Below, in pieces: positions 17,241 through 25,627 of a DNA stretch of 64,000 nucleotides. Made by a program: the position numbers and the translations under genes. The notes under the pieces are model-generated. The model had not been told where the DNA came from and searched no databases. It was given only the letters and a program-made list of their open reading frames with translations. The DNA comes from Bradyrhizobium sp. 190 (lineage in GTDB: Bacteria; Pseudomonadota; Alphaproteobacteria; Rhizobiales; Xanthobacteraceae): the NCBI RefSeq assembly GCF_023073415.1, contig NZ_JADPJL010000037.1:233712-297711 (forward strand). Direction: 5' to 3'. Each line of letters starts with the position of its first letter. The first letter of the stretch is position 1.

Positions 17241-18179
17241 CTACCCGATCAGAGGTACGACGGCGCGGACGACCACTTCGAGCAGGAGGGTCGCAAACAG
17301 CGCAAACAGATAGAGAATCGAGAAAGCAAACAGCCGGCGCGTGGCGCGCACCGCTTGCTTGCCCTCGCGGTGGCGAAAGACGTTGATCGCAAGCCACATC
17401 ATGCCGGCGCCGAGCAGAAGCGAGGTCACGCCGTAGACCGCGTCGAAATAGCCGAGCGGCCAGGGTGCAGCCGCAATCGCGACCAGCACGATCGTGTAGA
17501 GCAGGATCTGCAGCCGCGTCGCATCCGGCCCGGCGACGACGGGCAGCATCGGAATGCCGGCGCGGGCATAGTCGTCGCTGCGGAACAGCGCCAGCGCCCA
17601 GAAATGCGGCGGGGTCCAGAAGAAGATGATCAGGAACAGCAGCACCGGCTCCATCGATAGCGAGCCGGTGGCCGCGGCCCACGCCACGACCGGCGGCAGC
17701 GCGCCGGCGGCACCGCCAATCACGATGTTCTGCGCGGTCCAGCGCTTCAGCCACATGGTGTAGATCACCACGTAGAAGAAGATGGTGAACGCCAGCAGTC
17801 CGCCGGCCAGCCAGTTGACGAGGACGCCGAGCGTCATCACCGAGAAAAACGCCAGCGTCAGGCCGAACGCCATGGCCTCCGGCGGGGTGATGCGTCCGCG
17901 CGGGATCGGCCGGTTGGCGGTGCGCGACATCAGGGCGTCGATGTCGGCTTCAAGAGCCATGTTGAGCGCGCCCGAGGCGCCGGCGCCGACCGCAATGCAG
18001 AGGATCGAGGTGAACGCCAGGATCGGATGAACGTGGCCAGGCGCGATCACGAGGCCGACCAGCGCGGTGAAGATCACCAGCGACATCACCCGCGGCTTCA
18101 GCAGCGCGATGTAATCACCGACCTCGGCCTCGGAAATCCGGGGGCCAAGCTCGACGGCGTGGTGATCGACAACCGACAC
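17241..18179 (-). CDS. ctaB: Protoheme IX farnesyltransferase (heme O synthase)
   Basis: An integral membrane prenyltransferase that turns heme b into heme o, the precursor of heme a for this oxidase. The 312 residues have about nine helices. The prenyl-binding motif NMALEADIDALMSRTANRPI (Asp-rich, about 73-92) and the second loop IIFFWTPPHFWALAL are diagnostic. It lies between coxA and coxF in the operon, the usual rhizobial arrangement. Confidence 0.96.
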   Translation of the reverse strand: MSVVDHHAVELGPRISEAEVGDYIALLKPRVMSLVIFTALVGLVIAPGHVHPILAFTSILCIAVGAGASGALNMALEADIDALMSRTANRPIPRGRITPPEAMAFGLTLAFFSVMTLGVLVNWLAGGLLAFTIFFYVVIYTMWLKRWTAQNIVIGGAAGALPPVVAWAAATGSLSMEPVLLFLIIFFWTPPHFWALALFRSDDYARAGIPMLPVVAGPDATRLQILLYTIVLVAIAAAPWPLGYFDAVYGVTSLLLGAGMMWLAINVFRHREGKQAVRATRRLFAFSILYLFALFATLLLEVVVRAVVPLIG

Positions 18180-18242
18180 GATGGACTCGTTTTCCCTAAA
18201 AGAGTGCGACGCGCCTTCTTTGAGAGCGCGCCGCGGTTTGCC

Positions 18243-19862
18243 TTACTGCACGCGCGGCAGCACTTCGAACTGGTGGAAGGGCGGCGGCGACGGCAGCGTC
18301 CATTCCAGCGTGGTAGCGCCGGCGCCCCACGGATTGGCCTCGGCCACGCGCTTCTTCGCAAAGGCATCGACCACGCCGTAGATGAAGATCAGCACGCCGA
18401 AACCCGAGATATAGGAACCGAGCGACGACACCAGGTTCCACCCCGCAAATGCATCCGGATAGTCGACGTAGCGGCGCGGCATGCCTGATAGCCCGAGGAA
18501 GTGCTGCGGGAAGAACACGAGATTCACGCCGATGAAGGTGAACCAGAAGTGCAGCTTGCCGATGGTTTCCGAGTACATGTAGCCCGACATCTTCGGGAAC
18601 CAGTAGTACCAGCCCGCGAAGATGCCGAACACGGCGCCGAGCGACAGCACGTAGTGGAAGTGCGCGACCACGTAGTAGGTTTCCTGCAGCACGCGGTCGA
18701 CGCCGGCATTGGCCAGCACGACGCCGGTGACACCGCCGAGCGTGAACAGGAAGATGAAGCCGATCGCCCACAGCATCGGCGTCTTGAACTCGATCGAGCC
18801 GCCCCACATCGTGGCGATCCAGGAGAAGATCTTCACGCCGGTCGGCACCGCGATCACCATGGTGGCGGCGACGAAATAGGCCTGCGTCGCCGACGACATG
18901 CCGACGGTGTACATGTGGTGCGCCCACACCACGAAGCCGATGCCGCCGATCGCGACCATGGCATAGGCCATGCCGAGATAGCCGAACACGGGCTTGCGCG
19001 AGAAGGTGGAGACGATCTGGCTGATCATGCCGAACGCAGGCAGGATCAGGATGTACACTTCGGGATGGCCGAAGAACCAGAACAGATGCTGGAACAGCAG
19101 CGGGTCGCCGCCGCCGTCGGCAGAGAAGAAGGTGGTGCCGAAATTGCGGTCGGTGAGCAGCATGGTGATGGCGCCGGCGAGCACCGGCAGCGACAGCAGC
19201 AACAGGAACACCGTCACCAGGATCGACCACACGAACAGCGGCATCTTGTGCAGGGTCATGCCCGGCGCGCGCATGTTGAAGATCGTGGTGATGAAGTTGA
19301 TGGCGCCAAGGATCGACGAAGCGCCGGCCAGATGCAGCGACAGGATCGCGAAGTCCACCGCCGGTCCCGGATGGCCCGAGGTCGATAGCGGCGCGTAGAT
19401 GGTCCAGCCCGCGCCGACACCGTTGGCGCCCGGCTCACCCTCAACGAAGGTCGACATCAACAGCAGCGCGAAGGAGGCCGGCAGCAGCCAGAACGAGATG
19501 TTGTTCATGCGCGGGAACGCCATGTCCGGCGCACCGATCATCAGCGGCACGAACCAGTTGCCGAAGCCGCCGATCATCGCCGGCATCACCATGAAGAAGA
19601 TCATGATCAGGCCGTGCGAGGTCACGAACACATTGTAGGTGTGGGACTCGTGGAAAAACTGGACGCCGGGATACATCAGCTCGACACGGATCGCGATCGA
19701 CATCGCCGCACCGATGACACCCGCGAAGATCGCGAAGATAAGGTACATCGTGCCGATGTCCTTATGGTTCGTCGAATAGACCCAGCGCCGCCATCCGGTC
19801 GGATTGGCATGGGCGTGGTCATCATGGGCGTGATCGTGGTGTGTCGCTGCGGTCGTTGCCAT
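18243..19862 (-). CDS. coxA: Cytochrome c oxidase subunit I
   Basis: The catalytic subunit of aa3 oxidase, with heme a and the heme a3/CuB centre. The 539 residues contain twelve helices. CuB ligands and the cross-linked Tyr region appear in WFFGHPEVYILILPAFG, followed by WAHHMYTVGM; heme ligands appear in HFHYVLSLGA. The N-terminus is His-rich and cytosolic. It follows coxB by 83 bases on the same strand and precedes ctaB. The K-channel and D-channel regions look intact, indicating a proton-pumping A-type oxidase. Confidence 0.97.
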   Translation of the reverse strand: MATTAATHHDHAHDDHAHANPTGWRRWVYSTNHKDIGTMYLIFAIFAGVIGAAMSIAIRVELMYPGVQFFHESHTYNVFVTSHGLIMIFFMVMPAMIGGFGNWFVPLMIGAPDMAFPRMNNISFWLLPASFALLLMSTFVEGEPGANGVGAGWTIYAPLSTSGHPGPAVDFAILSLHLAGASSILGAINFITTIFNMRAPGMTLHKMPLFVWSILVTVFLLLLSLPVLAGAITMLLTDRNFGTTFFSADGGGDPLLFQHLFWFFGHPEVYILILPAFGMISQIVSTFSRKPVFGYLGMAYAMVAIGGIGFVVWAHHMYTVGMSSATQAYFVAATMVIAVPTGVKIFSWIATMWGGSIEFKTPMLWAIGFIFLFTLGGVTGVVLANAGVDRVLQETYYVVAHFHYVLSLGAVFGIFAGWYYWFPKMSGYMYSETIGKLHFWFTFIGVNLVFFPQHFLGLSGMPRRYVDYPDAFAGWNLVSSLGSYISGFGVLIFIYGVVDAFAKKRVAEANPWGAGATTLEWTLPSPPPFHQFEVLPRVQ

Positions 19863-19945
19863 TTTGAAATCCTGCCTTGCAGTCCCTTTTCGGACCTTTT
19901 CAGGTCCCGTCGCCCTTGTCCCTTAGCGTATCCCTTGGCCGCGCC

Positions 19946-20782
19946 TTACTGCGCGGCCTGACCACCAGCCGAAGCGAACGTGTTCGCCGGGTTGGTCGCA
20001 TATTTCTTTTTCGCCGCCTCAACCCAGGAAGCGAATTCCTGATCGGTCACTACCCGCACCGCGATCGGCATGAAGGCATGATCCTTGCCGCACAGTTCGG
20101 AGCACTGGCCGTAATACATGCCGACCTTGGTGGCCTTGAACCAGGTCTCGTTCAGGCGGCCGGGGATCGAGTCGATCTTGATGCCGAACGACGGCACCGC
20201 GAACGCATGAATGACGTCGGCGCCGGTGGTCTGGACGCGGATCACCTTGTTGACCGGCACCACCATCTCGTTGTCGACGCCGAGCAGGCGCGGCAGCTTG
20301 TCGGCCGCCATCAGCGAATCGAATTCGAACTTGCCGTTATCGGGATAGGAATAGCTCCAGTACCACTGCTTGCCGGTGGCCTTCACCGTCAAGTCGGCCT
20401 TGGGAATGTCGAGCTGCTGGAACAGCAGGCGGAACGACGGCACCGCGATGGCGACCAGGATCAGTACCGGAATCAGCGTCCAGGCCACCTCGATCAGCGT
20501 GTTGTGGGTGGTCTTGGAGGGGATCGGATTGGCCTTGGCGTTGAACTTCACCACCACGATGACCAACAGCGCCAGCACGAACAGGGTGATCAGCGTGATC
20601 AGCACCAGCAGCAGGTTATGGAAGCTGATGATGTTTTCCATCACGGGGGTCGCGGCTTCCTGCAGCGTCATTTCCCACGGCTTGGGCTGCGCCCCAAAAG
20701 CCGCCCCGCCGGCTGCGAGCGTCATGCCCGCCACCGTCAACCCCAGCAACCGCCGGCCCATCTGGCCACTCGACATCTTCAT
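19946..20782 (-). CDS. coxB: Cytochrome c oxidase subunit II
   Basis: The electron-entry subunit with the binuclear CuA centre. The 278 residues have a cleavable signal (about 1-31), two membrane helices (about 55-80 and 97-118) and a periplasmic cupredoxin domain. The CuA ligands are visible in CSELCGKDHAFMP with an upstream His (VIHAFAVPSFG). The aromatic WYWSYSYPD electron-entry patch is present. The ATG at 20782 begins a normal signal; a GTG 42 bases upstream adds an unlikely extension. It is the first gene of the operon, with an inverted repeat about 92-125 bases before it. Confidence 0.96.
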   Translation of the reverse strand: MKMSSGQMGRRLLGLTVAGMTLAAGGAAFGAQPKPWEMTLQEAATPVMENIISFHNLLLVLITLITLFVLALLVIVVVKFNAKANPIPSKTTHNTLIEVAWTLIPVLILVAIAVPSFRLLFQQLDIPKADLTVKATGKQWYWSYSYPDNGKFEFDSLMAADKLPRLLGVDNEMVVPVNKVIRVQTTGADVIHAFAVPSFGIKIDSIPGRLNETWFKATKVGMYYGQCSELCGKDHAFMPIAVRVVTDQEFASWVEAAKKKYATNPANTFASAGGQAAQ

Positions 20783-21304
20783 GCCGCTCGCGCTCCCTTG
20801 AATAAATCCCCAAAGCACTCCCACCGAATGGCAGGGAATGCCGCACGATCCGCCCTCACAAACGGCCTACCGGAGGTACTTTTGGAAGTACACCTTCAAA
20901 AGTACCTGCAACAGCATTGCTACAGTACCCTGGGCCACATCGTTAGAACGCGTCGAAATCCAGCCTCTCAAACCATAATTCTAAGGCTCTCGCAATGCAG
21001 TAGTGGAGAGCAAAGCCATGCGTCACCTGCTATTCGCCGGATGTCGGATTTTCCCGGCAAATCCGCAAAAACCCGCCGTTTTGCAAGGCTTCGCCGCTTG
21101 ACAGCCCGGTTGCCGGATGTAGGCACAGGAACGGCGCTCCCGAGCGGCCTGATTCGCGTGGGTCCTCGACGGCGTGGATCGGCTATCGGGCCGCCTTCAA
21201 GGCGCCGTCATTGCGTATCAGTCCGGTAAGCCCAATTACAATGTGGTGCCGGGCTGGCGGAAATGTCGCCGGCGCGGCCGGAAATGGTAAGAGGATCGAC
21301 CCGG
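20783..21304. other. Divergent regulatory gap between coxB and the IalB-like gene
   Basis: The 522 bases hold no supportable gene. They contain the strong inverted repeat at 20874-20907 and a weaker hairpin at 21065-21084 (GCAAAA / TTTTGC). The divergent promoters for the oxidase operon and the IalB-like gene must lie here. Confidence 0.6.
20874..20907. promoter_or_regulatory. 34-bp inverted repeat upstream of the oxidase operon
   Basis: Perfect 11-bp arms AGGTACTTTTG (20874-20884) and CAAAAGTACCT (20897-20907) enclose a 12-base centre that itself contains GTAC. The position, about 92-125 bases before coxB, suits an operator or a leader hairpin. AGTACC is repeated once more just beyond (about 20928-20933). 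Confidence 0.6.
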
Positions 21305-21856
21305 ATGGGGCGTTCGAAACATCAGTCGGGAATGCGTCAGACGGGACTTGGTCTGGAACCGGCCCGCTGGTTGGGCGGCCTGTTCGCCGCGGCACTCCTG
21401 CTCGGCCTGACCCAGGCGGCGAGCGCGCAAGGCGCGGTGCGGTCGGTCCATGGCGACTGGCAGATCCGCTGCGACACCCCGCCGGGCGCGCAGGGCGAGC
21501 AATGCGCCCTGATCCAGAGCGTGGTGGCCGAGGACCGCTCCAACGCCGGCCTCACCGTGATCGTGCTCAAGACGGCCGACCAGAAGAGCAAGCTGATGCG
21601 GGTGGTGGCGCCCCTGGGCGTCCTGCTGCCGTCCGGGCTCGGCCTGAAGCTCGACAACCAGGACGTCGGCCGCGCCGGCTTTGTCCGCTGCCTGCCCAAT
21701 GGCTGCGTGGCCGAGGTAGTGATGGACGAGAAGCTGCTCGGGCAGCTCCGGTCGGCCAAAACCGCGACTTTTATTATTTTTGAGACGCCCGAAGAGGGCA
21801 TCGGCTTTCCGCTCAGCCTGAACGGGCTTGGCGAGGGATATGACAAGCTGCCGTGA
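21305..21856 (+). CDS. Invasion-associated locus B (IalB)-like exported protein
   Basis: A 183-residue secreted protein. A signal peptide (ARWLGGLFAAALLLGLTQAASA) precedes one IalB-type domain with VHGDWQIRCDTPPGAQGEQC and GFVRCLPNGCVAEVVMDEKLL; its four cysteines probably form two disulfides. In Bartonella IalB aids erythrocyte invasion, but rhizobia carry many paralogues whose role is unknown and likely envelope-related. The ATG at 21305 follows AAGAGG; a start 42 bases earlier is possible. It is divergent from coxB. Confidence 0.88.
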   Translation: MGRSKHQSGMRQTGLGLEPARWLGGLFAAALLLGLTQAASAQGAVRSVHGDWQIRCDTPPGAQGEQCALIQSVVAEDRSNAGLTVIVLKTADQKSKLMRVVAPLGVLLPSGLGLKLDNQDVGRAGFVRCLPNGCVAEVVMDEKLLGQLRSAKTATFIIFETPEEGIGFPLSLNGLGEGYDKLP

Positions 21857-21888
21857 GGGGCCGGAGCTAGCCTCAAAGCCGGGTCGTC

Positions 21889-22503
21889 TTAGTCGCCCGC
21901 GCCGGCGCTGGCGTAGTAGTCGAACAGTCGGCCCGCCTCCTGCGAGAGCCAATCCGCTTCACCTGTCATGTAGCCTTCGACTTGCCCGGTGACGCCGAGC
22001 ACGAAGGAAATCGGCATGCCGTAAAGCGCGAACGGCGTGTCGATGCCGTCGCTTGCGCCGGCCCGCGCCACCAGCCCGCCGGGATCGAAGCCGATCGTGA
22101 GGTGGCGAAGCTTCAGTTTTTTGACGAAGGGCGCGACCAGCGATCGATCGCGATCGGTCGCGATGGCAATAACCGCGAGGTCGGCGCGGCCGTTTCCCGC
22201 GAGCCGATCCAGTATCGGCAGTTCAGTGCGGCAGGCCGGGCACCACGTCGCCCAGAAATTGACGAGCACCACCTTGCCGCGGAAGGACGCCAGATCGAGC
22301 GCAGCGGCGCCGAGGCGCGGGATTGGCACCGCCGGGACCGGGCGCGCGCCGCGAACCTCCGTGAACTGATGCCTGACCGTTGCGAACGGCGGCGGTCCGC
22401 CGGCCCGCGCGCGCGCCGGCAACGCCGGCATTGCGAGCGAGGCGGTCGCGCCCATCATGCCGGCAACGACGGTGCGGCGGTTCGGCCTGCGATGCGATGT
22501 CAT
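21889..22503 (-). CDS. Tat-exported TlpA-like thioredoxin
   Basis: A periplasmic thiol-disulfide protein of 204 residues. The N-terminus HRRPNRRTVVAGMMGATASL looks like a twin-arginine signal ending near ARA. A TlpA/AhpC-type thioredoxin fold follows, with the redox pair in FWATWCPACRTELP (CxxC about residues 93-96) and the cis-Pro region GIDTPFALYGMPISFV. A GTG at 22536 overlapping the upstream gene's stop (GTGA) would add 11 residues and is possible; the ATG at 22503 fits the signal better. It is the third gene of the DoxX-DsrE-thioredoxin unit. Confidence 0.88.
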   Translation of the reverse strand: MTSHRRPNRRTVVAGMMGATASLAMPALPARARAGGPPPFATVRHQFTEVRGARPVPAVPIPRLGAAALDLASFRGKVVLVNFWATWCPACRTELPILDRLAGNGRADLAVIAIATDRDRSLVAPFVKKLKLRHLTIGFDPGGLVARAGASDGIDTPFALYGMPISFVLGVTGQVEGYMTGEADWLSQEAGRLFDYYASAGAGD

Positions 22504-22532
22504 GTCTGATGCTCTGCTGTACAGGTCTGGTG

Positions 22533-23036
22533 TCACGACCGGATGTAGGACCAGCCGGCTTCCTGCAATTCAATGATGCGTCCGGGTCCGCTCGGCACGA
22601 GATCGACGTTGTCGATCAGCGTGAGTGGACGCCCCTCCTGGCGCTCCATGCCAAGCTTGGTCGCCTCGCAGACCACGAAACGGATGTTCGAATTGACCGC
22701 TCTCAATACGCGCAGCATGTCCTTCACCGGTGACGTATCGGCGCGGAGCATGTGAACGCCGGCGTTGTAGGCGACGACTTCGATCGTGAACGCTTCGTTC
22801 CGCTCCTGATAATATTTCGGAAGGTTGAGCGAGGTCGAGATCAGCGCCCGCATCGTGGTGGGGTCATCGGTGTTGATCGGCAGCACCAGCCGGTGCATCG
22901 GGGGCAATGCGGGCTTCGCCTGCGGTTTTGAGGTCGCCGCTTCGGATCCTGTCAGTAACAGGGTCACCGTCAGCGGCAGGACGAAGGCCAGCACAAGCCC
23001 TGCAACAGTTGTCAATTCGCGGCGAGAAATGCGCAT
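22533..23036 (-). CDS. Exported DsrE-family protein
   Basis: A 167-residue protein with a twin-arginine-like, hydrophobic N-terminus (MRISRRELTTVAGLVLAF...) that would send it to the periplasm or anchor it there. The mature domain matches the DsrE/DsrF fold, with a single conserved Cys in IRFVVCEATKLGM (about 126). DsrE-like proteins carry persulfides in sulfur trafficking, but most are cytosolic, so export is notable. The ATG at 23036 begins the signal and follows GAGG. It lies 10 bases downstream of doxX and overlaps or abuts the thioredoxin gene. Confidence 0.85.
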   Translation of the reverse strand: MRISRRELTTVAGLVLAFVLPLTVTLLLTGSEAATSKPQAKPALPPMHRLVLPINTDDPTTMRALISTSLNLPKYYQERNEAFTIEVVAYNAGVHMLRADTSPVKDMLRVLRAVNSNIRFVVCEATKLGMERQEGRPLTLIDNVDLVPSGPGRIIELQEAGWSYIRS

Positions 23037-23046
23037 CGCAGCAGCC

Positions 23047-23439
23047 TCACGCGGTCTCGGCAAGCCATGCGATCTGGCCGCGCTCCGCATAGGCGACCAC
23101 GGCGTTCAGCGCCAGCAGAACAATGGCCGGCACCGGCGAACCGCCGATGACGAACAAATGGGTGATCACCGCGCCGATCATGATGCAGATCAGCAGCAGC
23201 GCGCCGAGGGCGGCCTTCTGCGGCAGAAGCAGCAGGATCGCGCCCATGATTTCGAGACCGCCGGTGAAATAGCGAAACCATTGCCCGAGCCCGATGTGCT
23301 GGAACTCCTCGACCAGCATGGGAACGCCATAGAGCTTCGCCCCGCCGGCCGCCATAAAGGCGAGCGCAAGCAATCCCCTGACGACCCACAGGGCGGCAGA
23401 GGTCCAGCGCGGTCTGGCAGGCGCAACAATTGTCGACAT
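23047..23439 (-). CDS. DoxX-family membrane protein
   Basis: A 130-residue integral membrane protein with four predicted helices (about 17-37, 55-75, 79-99, 105-122), matching DoxX. Typical segments are RGLLALAFMAAGGAKL and YFTGGLEIMGAILLLLP. DoxX proteins associate with thiol and oxidant homeostasis in other bacteria. The ATG at 23439 follows GGGAG. It is the first gene of a three-gene unit with the DsrE-like and thioredoxin genes and is divergent from an HxlR regulator, 135 bases away. Confidence 0.9.
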   Translation of the reverse strand: MSTIVAPARPRWTSAALWVVRGLLALAFMAAGGAKLYGVPMLVEEFQHIGLGQWFRYFTGGLEIMGAILLLLPQKAALGALLLICIMIGAVITHLFVIGGSPVPAIVLLALNAVVAYAERGQIAWLAETA

Positions 23440-23574
23440 CGAGAACTCCCGGAATGGTGAGAGCGGAGGCCGACAGCAGCGCCTTCCGCCGGCAGAGAAA
23501 ACCCAAGGGGCTGTCAAACCCAAAATTCGGGACTAAGATGAAATTGACAAGTAGGATGATTTTTCTGGGGTAGT

Positions 23575-23979
23575 ATGAAAAAGCAGACTAATGAGAGTGA
23601 AGGGCGAGAATGCCCCTCCGAACGGGCCAGAGCGCAGTTGCATCGGGCGCTTCGTCTGCTCTCGGGCAAGTGGAAGGGCGAAATCCTCTGGCAGCTTGTC
23701 GACGGCAAGCAGCGCTTTGGCCAATTGCGGCGCGCCATCCCCGACGTGACCCAGCACATGCTGACGACCCAGCTCCGCGACCTCGAAAGCGAAGGCCTGG
23801 TGAAGCGCACGGTGTTTCCCGAAGTGCCGCCGCGGGTGGAATACGAGATGACCCCGGCGGCCCGGGCGTTGCGGCCCGTGTTCGACGAGCTGTTCCGCTG
23901 GGCCAATGCTCACGCCAGGCCGGAGCCCGATGCAGAGGCTGCGAACGCGGCCGGCAAAGGGAATGACAAGCTGCCGTGA
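23575..23979 (+). CDS. HxlR-family transcriptional regulator
   Basis: A 134-residue winged-helix regulator with the HxlR core: HRALRLLSGKWKGEILWQL, GQLRRAIPDVTQHMLTTQLRDLESEGLVKR and the wing VEYEMTPAARAL. The N-terminal cysteine (Cys13, ECPSERAR) lies where redox- or electrophile-sensing HxlR proteins such as HypR and YodB have theirs. It is divergent from doxX and probably controls the DoxX/DsrE/thioredoxin genes and itself in response to thiol-reactive stress; this is inference from context and the Cys. Confidence 0.92.
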   Translation: MKKQTNESEGRECPSERARAQLHRALRLLSGKWKGEILWQLVDGKQRFGQLRRAIPDVTQHMLTTQLRDLESEGLVKRTVFPEVPPRVEYEMTPAARALRPVFDELFRWANAHARPEPDAEAANAAGKGNDKLP

Positions 23980-24024
23980 GGGGCCTCCCCTTTCGCTGCG
24001 GTCATGACTATCTTTCGAATCATC

Positions 24025-24172
24025 GTCGTCCCGGCCAAGCGAAGCCGGGACCCATAACCACAGGTTACCGTGTTGTAAGATGAGCTCGCCGTTGGTCTGC
24101 GCTTACAATACCGAGGCCTGTGGTTATGGGTCCCTGCGCCTGTGCGGAATTCCGCACCAGGCAGGGACGACC
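24025..24172. repeat. Palindromic repeat family C, copy 1
   Basis: The outer arms GTCGTCCC...GGGACCCATAACCACAGG pair with CCTGTGGTTATGGGTCCCTG...CAGGGACGAC. The two ends also contain small hairpins of their own (CCCGGCcaagcGAAGCCGGG and GTGCGGAATTCCGCAC). It lies between the HxlR and tldD genes. A second copy is at 31210-31328. Confidence 0.88.
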
Positions 24173-24199
24173 AAGCATTTGCGCTGAATCGGAGTCTGC

Positions 24200-25627
24200 A
24201 TGACCAATCCCGCCACGACCTCCCTTCTCGACCGTGCCAATCTCGACCGCGATGCCGTCCAACGCGAGATCGCGCGGGGGCTTGAGGGGGCCGACGATGG
24301 CGAGCTGTTTCTGGAATATGGCCAGACCGAAGCGCTCGGTTTTGACAATGGCCGGCTGAAGCAGGCGACTTACGACACTTCGCAGGGCTTCGGCCTGCGC
24401 GCGGTCAAGGATGACGCGGTCGGCTATGCGCACTCCTCCGACGTCTCGCTGCCGGCGCTGATCCGTGCGGCGGATGCGGTGGCCGCCGTGCGCGGGGGCT
24501 ACAGCGGCAATTTTGCCGCCGCACCGGCGCATACCAATGTGCGGCTCTATGGCGACGACAATCCGCTGGATGCGCCGGGCTTCGAGGCCAAGGTGAAGTT
24601 GCTGGCCGAGATCGATGCCTATGTGCGCGACAAGGACCCGCGGGTGCGGCAGGCTTCGATCAGCCTGGGCGCCACCTGGCAGGTGGTGGAAATTTTGCGC
24701 CCCGACGGCGAGAGCTATCGCGATATCCGCCCGCTGGTGCGGGTCAATATTTCGGTGGTCGCAGGGCAAGGCGACCGGCAGGAGAGCGGCAGCAAGGGCT
24801 ATGGCGGCCGCGAGGGCTATGCGCGCTTCATCGAAACCAAGGCTTGGCGCGAGGCCGCCGACGGCGCGATCCGCGAGGCGCTGGTCAATCTGGAATCGGT
24901 CCCCGCCCCCGCCGGCGAGATGGACGTGGTGCTGGGCGCTGGCTGGCCCGGCGTGATGCTGCATGAAGCGGTCGGCCATGGGCTCGAGGGCGACTTCAAC
25001 CGCAAGCAGACCTCGGCCTTCGCAGGGCTGATGGGTAAGCAGGTCGCGGCCAAGGGCGTCACTGTGGTCGACGACGGCACCATGGCCTCGCGGCGCGGTT
25101 CTCTCTCAATCGACGACGAGGGCACGCCGACCAACCGCACCGTGCTGATCGAGGATGGCATTCTCGTCGGCTACATGCAGGACCGCCAGAACGCACGGCT
25201 GATGAACATGAAGCCGACCGGCAACGGCCGCCGCCAGAGCTATGCCCACGTGCCGATGCCGCGCATGACCAACACCTACATGCTGGCGGGGCAGCGCGAC
25301 CCCGCGGAAATTCTCGCCTCGGTGAAGAACGGCATCTACGCCGCGAATTTCGGCGGCGGCCAGGTCGACATCACCTCCGGCAAATATGTGTTCCAGTGCA
25401 CCGAGGCCTACAAGATCGAGAACGGCAAGCTCGGCGCGCCCTTGAAGGGCGCGATGCTGATCGGCAACGGGCCGACCGACCTGCATCGGATCACCATGGT
25501 CGGCAATGACCTCGCGCTCGATACCGGCATCGGCACCTGCGGCAAGAACGGCCAGGGCGTGCCGGTTGGCGTCGGCCAGCCGACGCTGCGGATGGAAAAG
25601 ATCACGGTCGGAGGAACCGGCGCATGA
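24200..25627 (+). CDS. tldD: TldD metalloprotease subunit
   Basis: TldD pairs with TldE (PmbA) to form a zinc protease that trims peptides, for example during maturation of modified peptides and antitoxin turnover. The 475 residues match the family. The zinc motif HEAVGHGLEGDF (about residues 255-266) is intact, with a third-ligand Cys region near the C-terminus (GTCGKNGQGVPVGVGQPTLR). Its stop overlaps the lepB start (ATGA). The partner tldE is not in the window. Confidence 0.95.
   Translation: MTNPATTSLLDRANLDRDAVQREIARGLEGADDGELFLEYGQTEALGFDNGRLKQATYDTSQGFGLRAVKDDAVGYAHSSDVSLPALIRAADAVAAVRGGYSGNFAAAPAHTNVRLYGDDNPLDAPGFEAKVKLLAEIDAYVRDKDPRVRQASISLGATWQVVEILRPDGESYRDIRPLVRVNISVVAGQGDRQESGSKGYGGREGYARFIETKAWREAADGAIREALVNLESVPAPAGEMDVVLGAGWPGVMLHEAVGHGLEGDFNRKQTSAFAGLMGKQVAAKGVTVVDDGTMASRRGSLSIDDEGTPTNRTVLIEDGILVGYMQDRQNARLMNMKPTGNGRRQSYAHVPMPRMTNTYMLAGQRDPAEILASVKNGIYAANFGGGQVDITSGKYVFQCTEAYKIENGKLGAPLKGAMLIGNGPTDLHRITMVGNDLALDTGIGTCGKNGQGVPVGVGQPTLRMEKITVGGTGA

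Noticed and set aside
16402..17754. A 450-codon reading of ctaG that extends over coxF and ctaB
   Set aside because: The first half is an out-of-frame reading of ctaB and coxF; only the last 216 residues match CtaG, which has its own ATG.
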